Source: Naegleria lovaniensis
Taxonomy: Eukaryota > Heterolobosea > Eutetramitea > Acrasida > Naegleriidae
NCBI RefSeq assembly: GCF_003324165.1
Contig: NW_025407876.1
Span: 1-64,000, forward strand
DNA: 64,000 bases
Reading direction: 5' to 3'
Shown piece by piece: positions 1-10,404 of the stretch. Each line of letters begins with the position of its first letter. Positions within the stretch are counted from its first letter, which is position 1. The position numbers and the translations under genes were made by a program. The notes under the pieces are model-generated. The model had not been told where the DNA came from. It saw nothing but the letters and a program-made list of their open reading frames with translations, and did no database searches.

Positions 1-1
1 T

Positions 2-549
2 GAAAGCAGGAGAGGAATCGATAAGAAAAAACTGGTAGAACTCTTCTCTGAAACGATCACTCATTTAGATGTCGACCGTGCGGCAACAGACTTGGCATCT
101 ATTTTGCCCAAAAATCTTACTTCATTAAGTATGGAACTCACCCAAGAATTTGTCAACAAGAATGTTGTGACACAATTACAACCAAATCGTGGCCTTAAAA
201 AGTTAACCCTTCCTATCGGATGACAAACCAGAAATGGACTTCAGTTATTGAAACATTGGCTGTTAAAATTTATCCATGTGTGACACATCTTCGATTATAT
301 CACACACGTTACGGAGATAACTATGATGTTTTGGAGAAGATTTTAAGCAATCCCAATGCATGGCCCAATTTGAGATTTATGGACTGTGTATCGAATGTGA
401 AAGGAATTTTAAAAGTTAGACCAAATATTCGATTGAATCTCGAAGATGATGCTACAGATATCTTGAATGAAAATTGTTGTAGAGACGATGAACGTTCTGC
501 TTTCTATTACAAATGGTTGATTGCTGATCAACCTTTTGATTCTTGGTAA
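2..549 (+). CDS. 3' end of an LRR-like protein, with a frame change
   Basis: This is the tail of a gene that enters from the left edge. From base 2 the frame is open as a leucine-rich, repeat-like stretch (for example NLTSLSMELTQEF and GLKKLTLPI) and stops at 221-223. A second frame opens at the overlapping ATG at 220 and runs to 549; it continues the same flavour (CVTHLRLYHTRYGD, WPNLRFMDC). The ATGA overlap without a GT-AG intron suggests either a frameshift (real or sequencing error) in one LRR/F-box-type gene or two separate pieces. No catalytic motif is visible. I infer a degenerate or mis-sequenced LRR family member; such families are large in Naegleria. The product is otherwise unrecognised. 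Confidence 0.45.
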
Positions 550-621
550 TGTATGAAAGAAGAATGATGATTGAAAGGTAAAATTTACAATTTCACACCA
601 ACCAAAACTTTATGTTGACAA

Positions 622-2298
622 TTAATACGTTCGACACAATTTCGAAGCACTTTCTACATCCAAAAATTGACAAGACAATGACAAGAACCATGTCGAAAAC
701 AATGACAATGTGAAAGGACATAATAAATAATGCCATAACAACAATTCACACACTTCCTCTTGTCCATAATCCTTATTGAGACTGGACAATCCTGCCAAAC
801 TCATGGACATGGGCATTGAGAATTGAATCAGAACGACCAAAATTAGAATGGGATCATTGGAAGGTAAAATTTGCAATTTCACACTCGCTGCTACAATTCC
901 AATTCCAATCAATGGAAATACAACCAATTTAACAACGACAGAGATGGCAATGGCCAAAGGATGAATTCTCTTGACTCGAAAAAGTTCTCTCAATTTTCCC
1001 AATAAATTCCTTAATTTGGACATCACGGTCACTCTCTCAGTATGTGTTGTTGATGTTGTTGTTGATGACAATGTCAAACGACGTCGGTCATCATTTCCTT
1101 CTGTTTCTTCCTCTTCTTTCAACAAGGTAAGAGCCAAATTTCCTCCCAATACAATCAACGCTGCAGGTGACACTGCTTGTGCAAATGTTTCACAAATATG
1201 TTTCAACGACGACACAAAAATTGGAGGATTTACAATTAGAAATTCCTTTGCGGGTGGAATCAATGCAAGTATGATGGCCAAAAAGATCGATACCAAAGGC
1301 GGTGACAAGACATTGACAAGAAATTCCTTACATTTGGGCCAATGTTTGAAAATGAGAAATTTCAACTTTTGAAACCATGTAGAAGGAGACGCACGTGTGT
1401 CCATCTCTAGAGATTGGATTGGATGATCATTTGATGTGATTGGAAGGGTTGAGTTTGGTGTTGTTTCGAATACTGATGGATCGATTGGATTTGGAATCGT
1501 TGGATTTTGGAATTCCAAATTTTCCAAAAGTTCAATTTTTTCTTCCTTTCCAAGTAATAATTCTTCATCTTGCAATTCTTTCATTGTTTCTTCTGCTTTT
1601 TCCATTTCTACTACTACTTTTGAATGCTCTTCCTTGTGGACTGGATCTAAATTAAGAGATTCATTTTCATGAATTAAGGTATTGGAATGATCATTTCTCT
1701 TAAATTCTTCTTTCAATAATCGTTCAGCTCCCAATCGAAACGAATGATATCCATACGTGTAAAAAATCAATTCGGTTGGAATGATAAATACTGAAGAAGC
1801 AGTGACAGAACTGTCATGAGCTTGTGCGTAGGTCATGTTAAATACTGGATTATTTTCCAAGGTTGAAACTTTACAAAGAGCTTCCAAAAACACGAGTGGT
1901 AATGAAACACTGGTATGACAGACCAACGTTAAATTTAACACACTTCTAGAAACGTCACTTAATTTTTCCCTCCATAACCATTTTAGGAATAACAATTTTC
2001 CAAAAAAAATTCCCAATAATTCTAATAAAATTCCAAACACAAAAATCATGTACAATTTTCGAAACACCTCTGCCGAAAATGCTTGTGAAATTCCAATAAA
2101 AAACAAACTTGGAATAAACAAATTGAACCACAATTTGGATAAAAATCGAATTCGATCCTTGTTGAGAAGTTTTAACATTTTCACACGAGCCATTAAAAAT
2201 CCGATCGAACATTCGAGTAATACCTCGAACGTGGACGAGAGAGAAGTGAGAAAGAGAGTGAGAAGAGTCATCCCGAGAGGAGACGATTCCGATGACAT
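622..2298 (-). CDS. PIN-like (auxin efflux carrier family) membrane transporter
   Basis: A 558-residue polytopic membrane protein in one exon. Hydrophobic segments cluster at the N-terminus (roughly residues 10-200) and again at the C-terminus (about 325-545), separated by a polar, acidic, low-complexity loop (about 200-310) rich in Glu, Asn and Thr. This two-bundle layout, with an N-terminal stretch such as LECSIGFLMARVKMLK and a C-terminal section such as IQFSMPMSMSLAGLSS, is typical of the membrane transport protein family that includes plant PIN/PILS carriers and bacterial AEC transporters. Known members move organic anions, auxin or malonate; the substrate here cannot be read from sequence. 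PILS-type proteins usually sit in the ER membrane. The ATG at 2298 gives a complete first helix. The family call is fairly sure, the substrate unknown. Confidence 0.75.
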   Translation of the reverse strand: MSSESSPLGMTLLTLFLTSLSSTFEVLLECSIGFLMARVKMLKLLNKDRIRFLSKLWFNLFIPSLFFIGISQAFSAEVFRKLYMIFVFGILLELLGIFFGKLLFLKWLWREKLSDVSRSVLNLTLVCHTSVSLPLVFLEALCKVSTLENNPVFNMTYAQAHDSSVTASSVFIIPTELIFYTYGYHSFRLGAERLLKEEFKRNDHSNTLIHENESLNLDPVHKEEHSKVVVEMEKAEETMKELQDEELLLGKEEKIELLENLEFQNPTIPNPIDPSVFETTPNSTLPITSNDHPIQSLEMDTRASPSTWFQKLKFLIFKHWPKCKEFLVNVLSPPLVSIFLAIILALIPPAKEFLIVNPPIFVSSLKHICETFAQAVSPAALIVLGGNLALTLLKEEEETEGNDDRRRLTLSSTTTSTTHTERVTVMSKLRNLLGKLRELFRVKRIHPLAIAISVVVKLVVFPLIGIGIVAASVKLQILPSNDPILILVVLIQFSMPMSMSLAGLSSLNKDYGQEEVCELLLWHYLLCPFTLSLFSTWFLSLSCQFLDVESASKLCRTY

Positions 2299-2558
2299 TT
2301 TTTGTAAAAATTGAAAATTAAAAAGAGTTTTTGAAATGAACGATTCAAGTCGTGTCGTGTGGTTGTTTTGGTGGTTGTCAATGAGATTACAACTGTCGTC
2401 TCATTCGAAAATGATGAGAGATCGTTGTCAACTCTTTTTTTTTGTGCGTTTTTTTAAATTCTTCCGATAGGTCAGTACCAATGACATCTTGAAACGGTAG
2501 CAAACAATATTGGAATCTATTATTTGAATAATAAATAATATACAACAAGTACATCTTG

Positions 2559-4339
2559 TTAAATTCCAGTAACTTTTCTCATCAAACCCAAAGGTGACAT
2601 GTATTGTCTCATCTTGTTACTATCCTTAATATTTTTCACACCTTCAATGACACTCTCTTTTGCCTTGGCAACATTAAATTCAATAGCATCCAATAATTCA
2701 TCTTGTTCTTCAACCAATAGTGCAAAATCTTGAAATAATTGATTCAATTGTAACATGGAATAATACAATTGTTTGATATCTTCATGAGTTTCTTGAGCTA
2801 ATTTTAACTCAACGTCCAACGTTTGTTCTTGACTTTGTGTCAAATGAAAATGATTGGAAATTAAATCTTGAAATTGGAGCTTATCTTCGAGAGCCATTTG
2901 TTCAATTTCCTTTTCAGTAAATTCTTGAACAGTTCCTTTTGGACTGCATTTGGCAATAATTCTGTATTGTCGTTTCACACGATCGACCTTGTCACGTTTA
3001 CATTTTTCTTGAGAATCGTAAAATCGATCGACGTGTTGCATGAAAAGAGAGACAAGTTTTTTTTGTTGTTGTTCTCGTAATCGAGTGACAGCGTTATCGC
3101 CCATGGTTTGTTTGATACCTTCTGTTTCGAGAGTCATTTCTTGAATGGATTGTTGAATTTTTTGTGTAATGTTGTTCGTTAGAGTAATTTGATCTCTTAC
3201 TTGTCTATTTGAAAAATTTGAAAATTTTAAAAATTAAATGTGAAATTTAAATGTGAAATGTCAATGTGAAATGTCAATGTGAAATGTTGATTTAAAAATA
3301 ATTCATAGTTGTGTTTTAAACATCATATAACAATATTGAACTTACTTGGCAATTCCTTCTAATTGTTTGATATTTGGTTCTGATGCATATTTTTGAGAAA
3401 TTTCTTCAAATGTGTTAATATTATCATTGAGCTCACCAAGAATTCTTCTTTCAATATCAGCCTTAATCAAGATTATATTTAAACAAAACACACATGCATT
3501 CGAAAATCAGAGATGTTTGATCAAAATTTTCTATAGTAACTACACTCAACTTACTACTTGGTTTTTGAACTTGTCAATATGCTCGTCAATGGTCTCTTCC
3601 GTTGTTGAACTCGTCGATTTGTTGTTGGATTTCAAAGTAGGAGATTGACCATTTCCAGAAGGAGAAGATGGGACTGGTGTCGAAGGAGAGGATGAAACAG
3701 AGTTTTTACCATTTCCTTGTAATGTCACGTTAATTTTAATCTTTCCCATTTTGGTTTGTTCCAAATCCACCCAAAATGGATCTTGATTCTTTTTCATGTT
3801 CAACAAGTCTTGAAGTGTTTTTTCAACTCGTCCCATGGCAACGTCCATCATGAGTTTGTTTTTATCAAAAACGCTGAAACGAATGACGTCTTTTGGATTG
3901 ACACTGTGATATAGTTATTAATCAATCATTTTGTGAATTCATTATGAAAAGTGTCAGTAATCATTCAAATACGTACTTTTCAAAAACAAATTCTTCATTC
4001 CATTCGGGTTCTAAATTTTTGTAAATGACTCTTGTTTTTTGTTCCGAGACTTTGGAAAATAGATTGGGAAGTTTGATCAATGAATCGCTTGGGTTAATGG
4101 CTCTACAATTATTGTGTTCATGATGGAGGAGGGAATTAGAAATTTTGACAAGTGACACAAAACAACTTACACAACGACATAGGGATCTGTGAATATTCAA
4201 TAAATTCAATCCAACCAAATTTTGTGTTAAATTTATAATAATTTTCATAATTTTATCATCATCACGCACCTGATGTTCCGTTAAAATCCTTGCTTTGCAA
4301 TTCCGCTCCTTGAATCACGCTGACTCGAAGTGTTGACAT
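2559..4339 (-). CDS. C2 domain-syntaxin (Qa-SNARE) fusion without membrane anchor
   Basis: My model has six exons: 4339-4270, 4186-4171, 4102-3977, 3903-3555, 3461-3346 and 3204-2559. All junctions are GT-AG and phases agree, giving 440 residues. Residues 1 to about 150 form a C2 domain (DPYVVV, then LEPEWNEEFVFE), with Asp residues suited to calcium binding. A Ser/Pro/Thr linker follows, then a helical syntaxin N-terminal region and a SNARE motif at about 365-425. The SNARE motif has the zero-layer Gln in LLVEEQDELLDAIEFNV, as in Qa-SNAREs. The protein ends in MRKVTGI with no hydrophobic tail, unlike the ordinary syntaxin at 32291-33277. Exon 2 is only 16 bases. I infer a soluble SNARE recruited to membranes by its C2 domain, perhaps in a calcium-dependent way. 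The SNARE and C2 calls are strong; function is inferred. Confidence 0.85.
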
Positions 4340-4502
4340 TTTTTTTAAAGTTGTCAAAGTTCAAATTGGTTCACAGTTTCCAATCAACCAAGGTGTTGTT
4401 TTAAATGAAAGTATTTTAAATGGTTACAATTTCTTTTAGAATTTTACAAATTTTGAAAAGTGTTCCATTTATTGAATTATAGAAGATTCGAGATTTTCAA
4501 GA

Positions 4503-4947
4503 TTACACAATGTCAAAAGTCACCAAGAAGGCATGGATCATTCCCGGAAGCCATCCTAAAATTGTGAGCAAGATGTTCAAATACAAGTGTAAATGAAGAC
4601 GTTTTTTCTGTCGTTACATTAAAAAATTAATTTTCAAATTTGGAAATGTGTGAAATTTGTTGCGAGTCATCATTTGTTATGGAACCATGGTTTAGAATAA
4701 TGTGTTCTCGAAAATTGTTATCATGTACTTACCACTGCCACAGCTGTTGAGATTGAGAAATGTTGATTAACATTTGAATGTCATCCGTTGATCGGAATGT
4801 CATTTGACAAGTGGCATTTTCAATATCATGTACAATAATTATTTCAACACTATCATTCCGTAATAACATCATCAGACACTTTCACTTACCCAATGGTGGG
4901 AAGAAAATACAGAAAATAATCATCACCAAGAGTTCTGTGTGATTCAT
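4503..4947 (-). CDS. PMP3: Pmp3/UPF0057 family small membrane proteolipid
   Basis: A three-exon gene too short for a simple ORF scan. Exons are 4947-4890, about 4751-4741 with the donor at 4740, and 4606-4503, giving about 57 residues. Exon 1 encodes LLVMIIFCIFFPPL, the first hydrophobic hairpin with the Pro-Pro-Leu family signature. An 11-base microexon adds AVAV. Exon 3 encodes a second helix (LNILLTILGWLPGMIHAF), matching the hallmark LLxLLGxxPGxIHA of the family. The size matches the usual 50-60 residues. Pmp3/RCI2 proteins are plasma-membrane proteolipids that affect membrane potential and salt tolerance in yeast and plants. A 28-codon ORF on the plus strand at 4511 is a shadow of exon 3. 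The family call is strong. The microexon boundaries were fixed by phase and homology and could be off by a base or two. Confidence 0.82.
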
Positions 4948-5074
4948 TTTTTTTAAATTTGACACTTGACACTCCCATCATCAAACCTGGCTCTAAGGTT
5001 TTGAGGTTTTTAAAAGTAACAATCCTATGAGTTGTTTATGAATTCAATCTAATCACGAAACACCACAAACTAGC

Positions 5075-6451
5075 TTATTCAGATTTCACAAATTCTGCAA
5101 ATCGATCCAAAGCTTCCCATGCCTCTGGTAAGTCATAATTAAACAAAAACGGATAATCATGACACATGTCACGACCCACCAATTCAATATATTGCACACT
5201 TCCTGAATTTTCCTGTTCTTCAATTTCAATTTTCAATTCTTTCAACATTTCCGAAAATTTCATAATTTCCTCTCTCAATCGTTCTCGATCTCCATAATTC
5301 AAGAAAATTTTCTTATTTCTAATCATTTCCTTCAATTCACGTTTTGAAAATTTCAACACTGAGAACTCGGATGGATCACTCTCGAATGGCACCTTTCCTT
5401 CTCGACAGCTCAATAATAAATTTCGAGAAAGCATCATTTCATTTCGATTCAATTTTTCAAACACACTCTCATGCGTCATTTCCAAATCACACCAAGGAGA
5501 GAGAATTAAAAATTTGTCCAATTGAGAATATGGAATCCTATTGTTATTGCTGCTGCTACTACTGCTGCTATTGCTACTACTACTATGGTTGGAATGATTT
5601 GAAAGTTGTTTCATTAAATTCAAAATTAAATTTCCTCCAGCAGAATCTCCTCCCAAACACACATGTTGAGGTTGCAACTGTAATTCTCTAAAGGCAAAGA
5701 TCAATTCAGCCATGGCATCCGGGAAGATTTCTCGGAACGAGTGATCCGGTGCCAACACATAATCAGCCATATAGACATTAATGCCATAACGACGAGCGAA
5801 GGGAATGAAAAAACCAGCATAACTTTCGGGAGAACCAAAGTAATAACCACCTCCGTGGAAATAGAGGAGTGTTTTTCGGGGTGTTGATGATACTGGTTTG
5901 GAAGGTTCATTTTCATCCGAATGATAAATCCATAAGGATTTTAAATTGGGTCGTCGAGAAAAGGTCTTGATTTGAAGAGGAGGAGTGGAATGTAAATTTG
6001 CATTTTCCTTAGGTGGTGCGACAGCAACAGATTTGCCTTGTTGTTGTTGTTGTTGTTGAATGGTACATAACGTCAGCGATCGTTCATAGTCATATTGAGA
6101 GAGTACGGAACGCATCATGAAATTCAAATATTTTCTCATGTGAATAAAGTCAGAGCGTTCGGGTAGACGAGAAAGATCGGAATCATTGATGGCAAAGGGA
6201 GAGACCATGGAAAAGAGAGCTCGAGCTTGAGGAGAGCAGTGAGTGCCATACAGGTGTTTGCTTGAGAACAAGTATTGCTCTTTGAAAAGGAATAGTTTGT
6301 GAAGGAGACGTGTCAGAGTGTGGAGTGGAGAGGTTGTCAGCTGTTGCCAATGTTTCCACACCTGGTAAAGAAGGTAGGCGAGAATGAGACAAGCAAGCCA
6401 TGCTGTGAGAGACATTTTTTTGTTTGTTGTTATGATGTTGCTCTCTGTCAT
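5075..6451 (-). CDS. HSL-type alpha/beta hydrolase (lipase/esterase), membrane-anchored
   Basis: 458 residues in one exon. An N-terminal hydrophobic helix (about 15-32, SLTAWLACLILAYLLYQV) is followed by basic residues, suggesting a signal anchor. The hydrolase core carries the oxyanion-hole motif HGGGYYFGS near residue 198 and the nucleophile elbow GGDSAGGN with Ser near 270, both diagnostic of the hormone-sensitive-lipase branch. A downstream Asp (NYGDRERLREE) and a His (MCHDYPF) near the C-terminus fit the rest of the catalytic triad. Two low-complexity inserts, a Gln run (about 131-138) and a Ser/Asn run (about 288-305), lie outside the core. Family members hydrolyse acyl esters, including acetyl-sterols and xenobiotics; the substrate here is unknown. 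It would act at a membrane, probably the ER or plasma membrane. Confidence 0.85.
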   Translation of the reverse strand: MTESNIITTNKKMSLTAWLACLILAYLLYQVWKHWQQLTTSPLHTLTRLLHKLFLFKEQYLFSSKHLYGTHCSPQARALFSMVSPFAINDSDLSRLPERSDFIHMRKYLNFMMRSVLSQYDYERSLTLCTIQQQQQQQGKSVAVAPPKENANLHSTPPLQIKTFSRRPNLKSLWIYHSDENEPSKPVSSTPRKTLLYFHGGGYYFGSPESYAGFFIPFARRYGINVYMADYVLAPDHSFREIFPDAMAELIFAFRELQLQPQHVCLGGDSAGGNLILNLMKQLSNHSNHSSSSNSSSSSSSNNNRIPYSQLDKFLILSPWCDLEMTHESVFEKLNRNEMMLSRNLLLSCREGKVPFESDPSEFSVLKFSKRELKEMIRNKKIFLNYGDRERLREEIMKFSEMLKELKIEIEEQENSGSVQYIELVGRDMCHDYPFLFNYDLPEAWEALDRFAEFVKSE

Positions 6452-6583
6452 TTTGTCAACTTGGCTTAAATCAAGTTTTCAAATAAGGTAATGTTGCGCC
6501 TGACATCGGGAAACTCCTACCATAACCTTCCACATCTGGATGGATTACAACATTTATTGGTCAATGTTGAACATACAAGTAGA

Positions 6584-9220
6584 TTACAAATTTCTTTGGA
6601 ATGCTAATTGATCTTCCAAGTTTTCATCCATTCCGCCTCTCACAGATGAAATGCTGGCAGTGTCGCCCAATAGTTCTTCGACAGATAGATTTAATGCATC
6701 CGATGCGATACCTTTGCTCAACGCAATTCCCATAGTGTTGAGAGAATTGGAGTGTTGTCGAACTTCAATTTTGAGTGTCTTGATTTCTTCATCTTGCTTC
6801 TTATTCATGTCTCGAAGTTGAGTAATGAGTTTTTCCTTTGCAAGGTCCTCTTGTTCAAATTGTTGCAGTAAAACTTTCAAATCATGAACTGTAAAATGCC
6901 ATGAATAATTACATGTTAATTTAAACACTCAATTACTTCCTCACTTACCCTCTTGTTGTAATGTCTTAAGCTCACAAATTTTCTTCCAATACTTGTCAGC
7001 TCTGTCTTTAGTGTCCTTGTACTTATTCATATACTTGAGAAGAACCTGGTGAGTTTGTTCTAACTCAGATACTCGCTGTTGCTCGTCCTTTCTACTTTGG
7101 GCTAGGTCCTTTTCCAATTGAGCAATGTACTTGTTGGTTAGTTTGATGTCTTCAGGTTTGGTTGATACTTTGCTTGGTGTTGGAGGAGAGTGTACAACAA
7201 CAGGAGGCTTTTGCTTCTTTGCTTCCTTTAGTTCAGCGTTCAAGGTTTCGATTTGAGTCTTGTACGATTCAACGTCTTGTTTAAGGGCTAGATTCTCTTC
7301 GGTGAGTCTTAAAATTTCTAATTGAATTTCTTCATTGTGTCGAGAAGATGGAGTTTGATCTTGCAACTCTTGTTTCATTTTCTCGATTTCTTGTAATCGT
7401 TCATTGGCGTTTTTGAGTTTTAGCATTAAATCTTCGATAATTACATCTTTTTCGTGAGCAACTTCGTCACAAGCGCGTTCAAGCTTGGTACAACGCTGTC
7501 TGTGAGGCTGGTCAAAAAGTTTAGATGGAGCAATACCTGTAGTAGCGTTCAATGGTTGATCCGATGAAAAGCAAGACTCTGGATACACTTGTCCATAATC
7601 TGAATGGTTCTGATTCACACCAAACATCAGATCAATCCATTTGTGTAAATTCTTGGAGACATATTCAGATTCGAGTGCCTCTTTAGCCTTAAGAACAAAA
7701 TCTTTGGCATCAATTGCCCATGGTGGGAGCTCTACATCTCCGGTACCTCCCAATGGTAGTCCTTTTGAATTTACCAATATTGAGCCATTGCCGTCGTATA
7801 ATTCGGGAATTGCTTCCTTTGGATCCTTGCCATTAAGAATATTGGTCCAAGTGGTTTCTACTGATTTGAGTAATTGGTGGCCCTCCATAAATCTTCCATC
7901 ATTGAAATGAATCATAACGTCAGGGTAAGGTCGAACAAGGTAGCTCATTGCAGACGAGTAATTCAAACAGAAATTGTTGCAAAGTGGTCTCTCCAGTTTG
8001 CTTGTAATTTGTTCACTGAGGCACGCTACATGTTTTCCCAAGTCCCTGAAAGAAGATGGCTCTTCCAAATTCAGTGATTCACTACTCGTGTCTGCAAAAA
8101 TCCATGGGAAAATTGGATAAAGATGCACATCATTTTGAGTTCTTCCAGCCACTCTGTTCAATGTTGAGAGGTAATCAAAATTAGAAATTTGACCATTCAC
8201 CCACAATTGCTCTTCTCTTCGAAGTAATTCTTCGTTTGATAATAGATTCACTTGGCTCTGTGCAATTTTGTCATGAATTTGATTTCGTTGATCTTCGTTG
8301 GTGAAGATAAATAGGCAAGAGGTCTCGTTGTGCAAATGCAAGATTAGCCCCTTTTGACCTTGCAAGTACTGAGTTTTGGACATGGACAACACGCTCGATG
8401 AAGACAATTTCATGATGCGAGGCTCTCCGGCGAAGGAGTTGTTTGCAACAAAGTAAATACGCTTATCGGTAACAATAAACTTGCCTCGTGCTCTTTCAAA
8501 GGATACACACATGGTTGCTGGAAGTGTGGTTTGTACTTGCTCATCCATGAGCCATTCAGTCTTGAAAGGTGTGTTTTTCTCGCTCAATTCCAGTAATTCA
8601 GAGAGAAGAGTTTTGGAAAGAGCCTCATCATTGCTCTTTTCGGCAGCTGTCAAGCGTTGCATTCTATCTAGCAAATCCATGACAGTATTGAAGGAATCTT
8701 TGTGAACTCCAACCACAATTTTGGTAATCTATTGAGGAGGAATTTGGAACCACAGTAAAATTAGTGATAGCAGTATACAGTTGTAATGACGAAACCCCAA
8801 ATATTAGTACAAGTCCGTGAAGCAACTTTAAACACTACTCACCGTTACTTTGGAATGATCTTTGCTATCGATCAAACAGACTCTAGCTGTTGTGATTGCG
8901 AAAAGAGAACATTTCACGGAAAAGGACTTGGAGGTTGTTTTCTTAATATTTGAAACATCTTTCATGGAAATACGATAGACTGGCAAGGATGAATCATCAG
9001 GGCAAAACATGATGGACTTGGTTGCCAAGATCAAGTGGCCTCTCGGATGCTCCGATTCACTACTGCTGACCTGTACATAGGTGTTTGTACTAGGTTGAAT
9101 ATCAAGAACTTCTTCTCCTTTGTCTAGATAGAGAGAGGAAAATCTAATGCTTGGTGCTTTAGCCTTATAGAAATCTGGCATCATGATAGAAATTTTCGGA
9201 ATTTTGAAACATAATGGCAA
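6584..9220 (-). CDS. FAN-like GRAM/PH-BEACH protein with coiled-coil tail
   Basis: Three exons (9220-8843, 8728-6949, 6888-6584) join in phase to about 820 residues. The N-terminal part resembles the GRAM/PH module of FAN (NSMAF), for example PRGHLILATKSIMF and GKFIVTDKRIYFV. A BEACH domain follows at about 285-497, with ISNFDYLSTLNRVAGR, YPIFPWIF, SSAMSYLVR, ELPPWA and LESEYVSKNLHKWIDLMFG, all close to FAN. The BEACH core is compact. In place of the WD40 repeats usual after BEACH, residues about 540-790 are a long charged coiled coil. BEACH proteins act in vesicle traffic and membrane fission. FAN couples TNF receptor to neutral sphingomyelinase, and an enzyme of that superfamily lies at 33728-35065, though no link is shown. 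The start could also be the internal Met-Met pair at about residues 13-14. Confidence 0.85.
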
Positions 9221-9398
9221 TACAAGAATGATGATTCACGGATCAAAAGAACGAGGTAGAGTTGAACAATTCTACTTTCAACCACCAGAGCCACCTCTAC
9301 TACTACTTACTGAGCATATTTGTTAAACAGTGATTGTGTTGGTGATGTGTTGAGAATTTTTTGAAACAGCCTCTTGCCAGCAGTTCTACAAATTTGGC

Positions 9399-9414
9399 GG
9401 GTACCATGGTACCC
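9399..9414. repeat. 16-base perfect palindrome in a spacer
   Basis: The spacer between the BEACH gene start (9220) and the UBC12 stop (9611) is about 390 bases of AT-rich DNA with no supportable gene. It contains the perfect palindrome GGGTACCATGGTACCC, notable in such AT-rich sequence. It lies about 180 bases upstream of the BEACH gene start, so it could be a binding site for a dimeric factor. That is only a guess. Confidence 0.5.
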
Positions 9415-9610
9415 AATAGATATTGAAACGCTACTTTTATGTCTGATTAGGTTTACTAATATTTAGCGATTGAATTGTTAATGATATCATTGTGTTTTAG
9501 TATTACATTATTGTCTAGATGAGTAGTGGACTTTCCATTATTATTATCATCATCACGAACACAAAAAATAATGAAATCATTTCATGAATAAACTACAAAA
9601 ACTCTCTTGT

Positions 9611-10162
9611 TTAGTAATAGGAACCTTTCATATAATTTTTAGCCTTGCGTTTAAAGTCTTCAAATTGATCGGTATAGTGCTTGGCAGCATCAAGATCAAG
9701 AGGATCATCGGGATTTGGTTCGAGGAACAGGAAGTGAAGACCAGTGAAAATGGCGTTCAAATTCAAAACAGGTTTCCAATCGGCTCTCAAAATGTTCAAA
9801 CAGACGGCACCGTTTTGGTCAATATTTGGATGCCAGACTTTTGTTTTACAGATAACCTTTGGTGGTTTGATTGGATACTCGTTTGGAATGTTAATTTCGA
9901 ATTCGTGTGGGTGACCCTTCCAAATTCCATCATCAGGAATGAGTGTGAGAGTCATCTTGTTGAGTTTGTTGGCGTCTTCAATTTTGAGATTATCAGACCA
10001 CTTCTTTTCCAATTCGTCGAGATCTTTCTGGACACGGATTTGATAACCAGTGCTTCTGCCACCACCCTGAGAGATGATACCAGTAACACCAGCAGTGGCC
10101 TTTTGGTCTCCGCCAGTAGCGTTTTGTTCCTTCTCCTTTTGCAATTTTGCCTTTGAGAACAT
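9611..10162 (-). CDS. UBC12: NEDD8-conjugating enzyme E2, UBC12/UBE2M type
   Basis: 183 residues in one exon, the usual UBC12 length. The E2 core shows HPHEFEINIPNEYPIKPP, KVWHPNI and the active-site segment GAVCLNILRADWKPVLNLN with the catalytic Cys near residue 121. The RADWKPVL stretch and the following LFLEPNPDDPLDLDAA distinguish UBC12 from ubiquitin E2s. The N-terminus starts MFSKAKLQKEKEQ, similar to the short extension that docks the NEDD8 E1. The reaction is transfer of NEDD8 from the UBA3-APPBP1 E1 to cullins, which activates cullin-RING ligases in nucleus and cytosol. F-box-like proteins at 19775-21082 and 21473-24280 could be substrate receptors of such ligases, but that is general family knowledge rather than neighbourhood evidence. 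Confidence 0.95.
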   Translation of the reverse strand: MFSKAKLQKEKEQNATGGDQKATAGVTGIISQGGGRSTGYQIRVQKDLDELEKKWSDNLKIEDANKLNKMTLTLIPDDGIWKGHPHEFEINIPNEYPIKPPKVICKTKVWHPNIDQNGAVCLNILRADWKPVLNLNAIFTGLHFLFLEPNPDDPLDLDAAKHYTDQFEDFKRKAKNYMKGSYY

Positions 10163-10404
10163 TTTTTCGTCGTCAAGAGAGAGTGAAATTTGATGGGAAA
10201 TTGATGACGAGTTTTTGAGTTATTTTTTTTTTTTGAGATGTATTGCCTACGAGTTCATAGCAGACTATTTTTATCGTTTACAAATTCAACCTGACGCTGA
10301 ACCATGATAACGAATCCAAATGAAACCAGTTCACACAAGTCGCAACGTGTTTATTGTTCTCTGAATAAGTTAATTGAGAGGATGTTGAAAATTGTGCCTA
10401 CTAA

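Noticed and set aside
4511-4597. Small plus-strand ORF of 28 codons
   Set aside because: It is the antisense shadow of the third Pmp3 exon, which carries the conserved LPG motif on the other strand.
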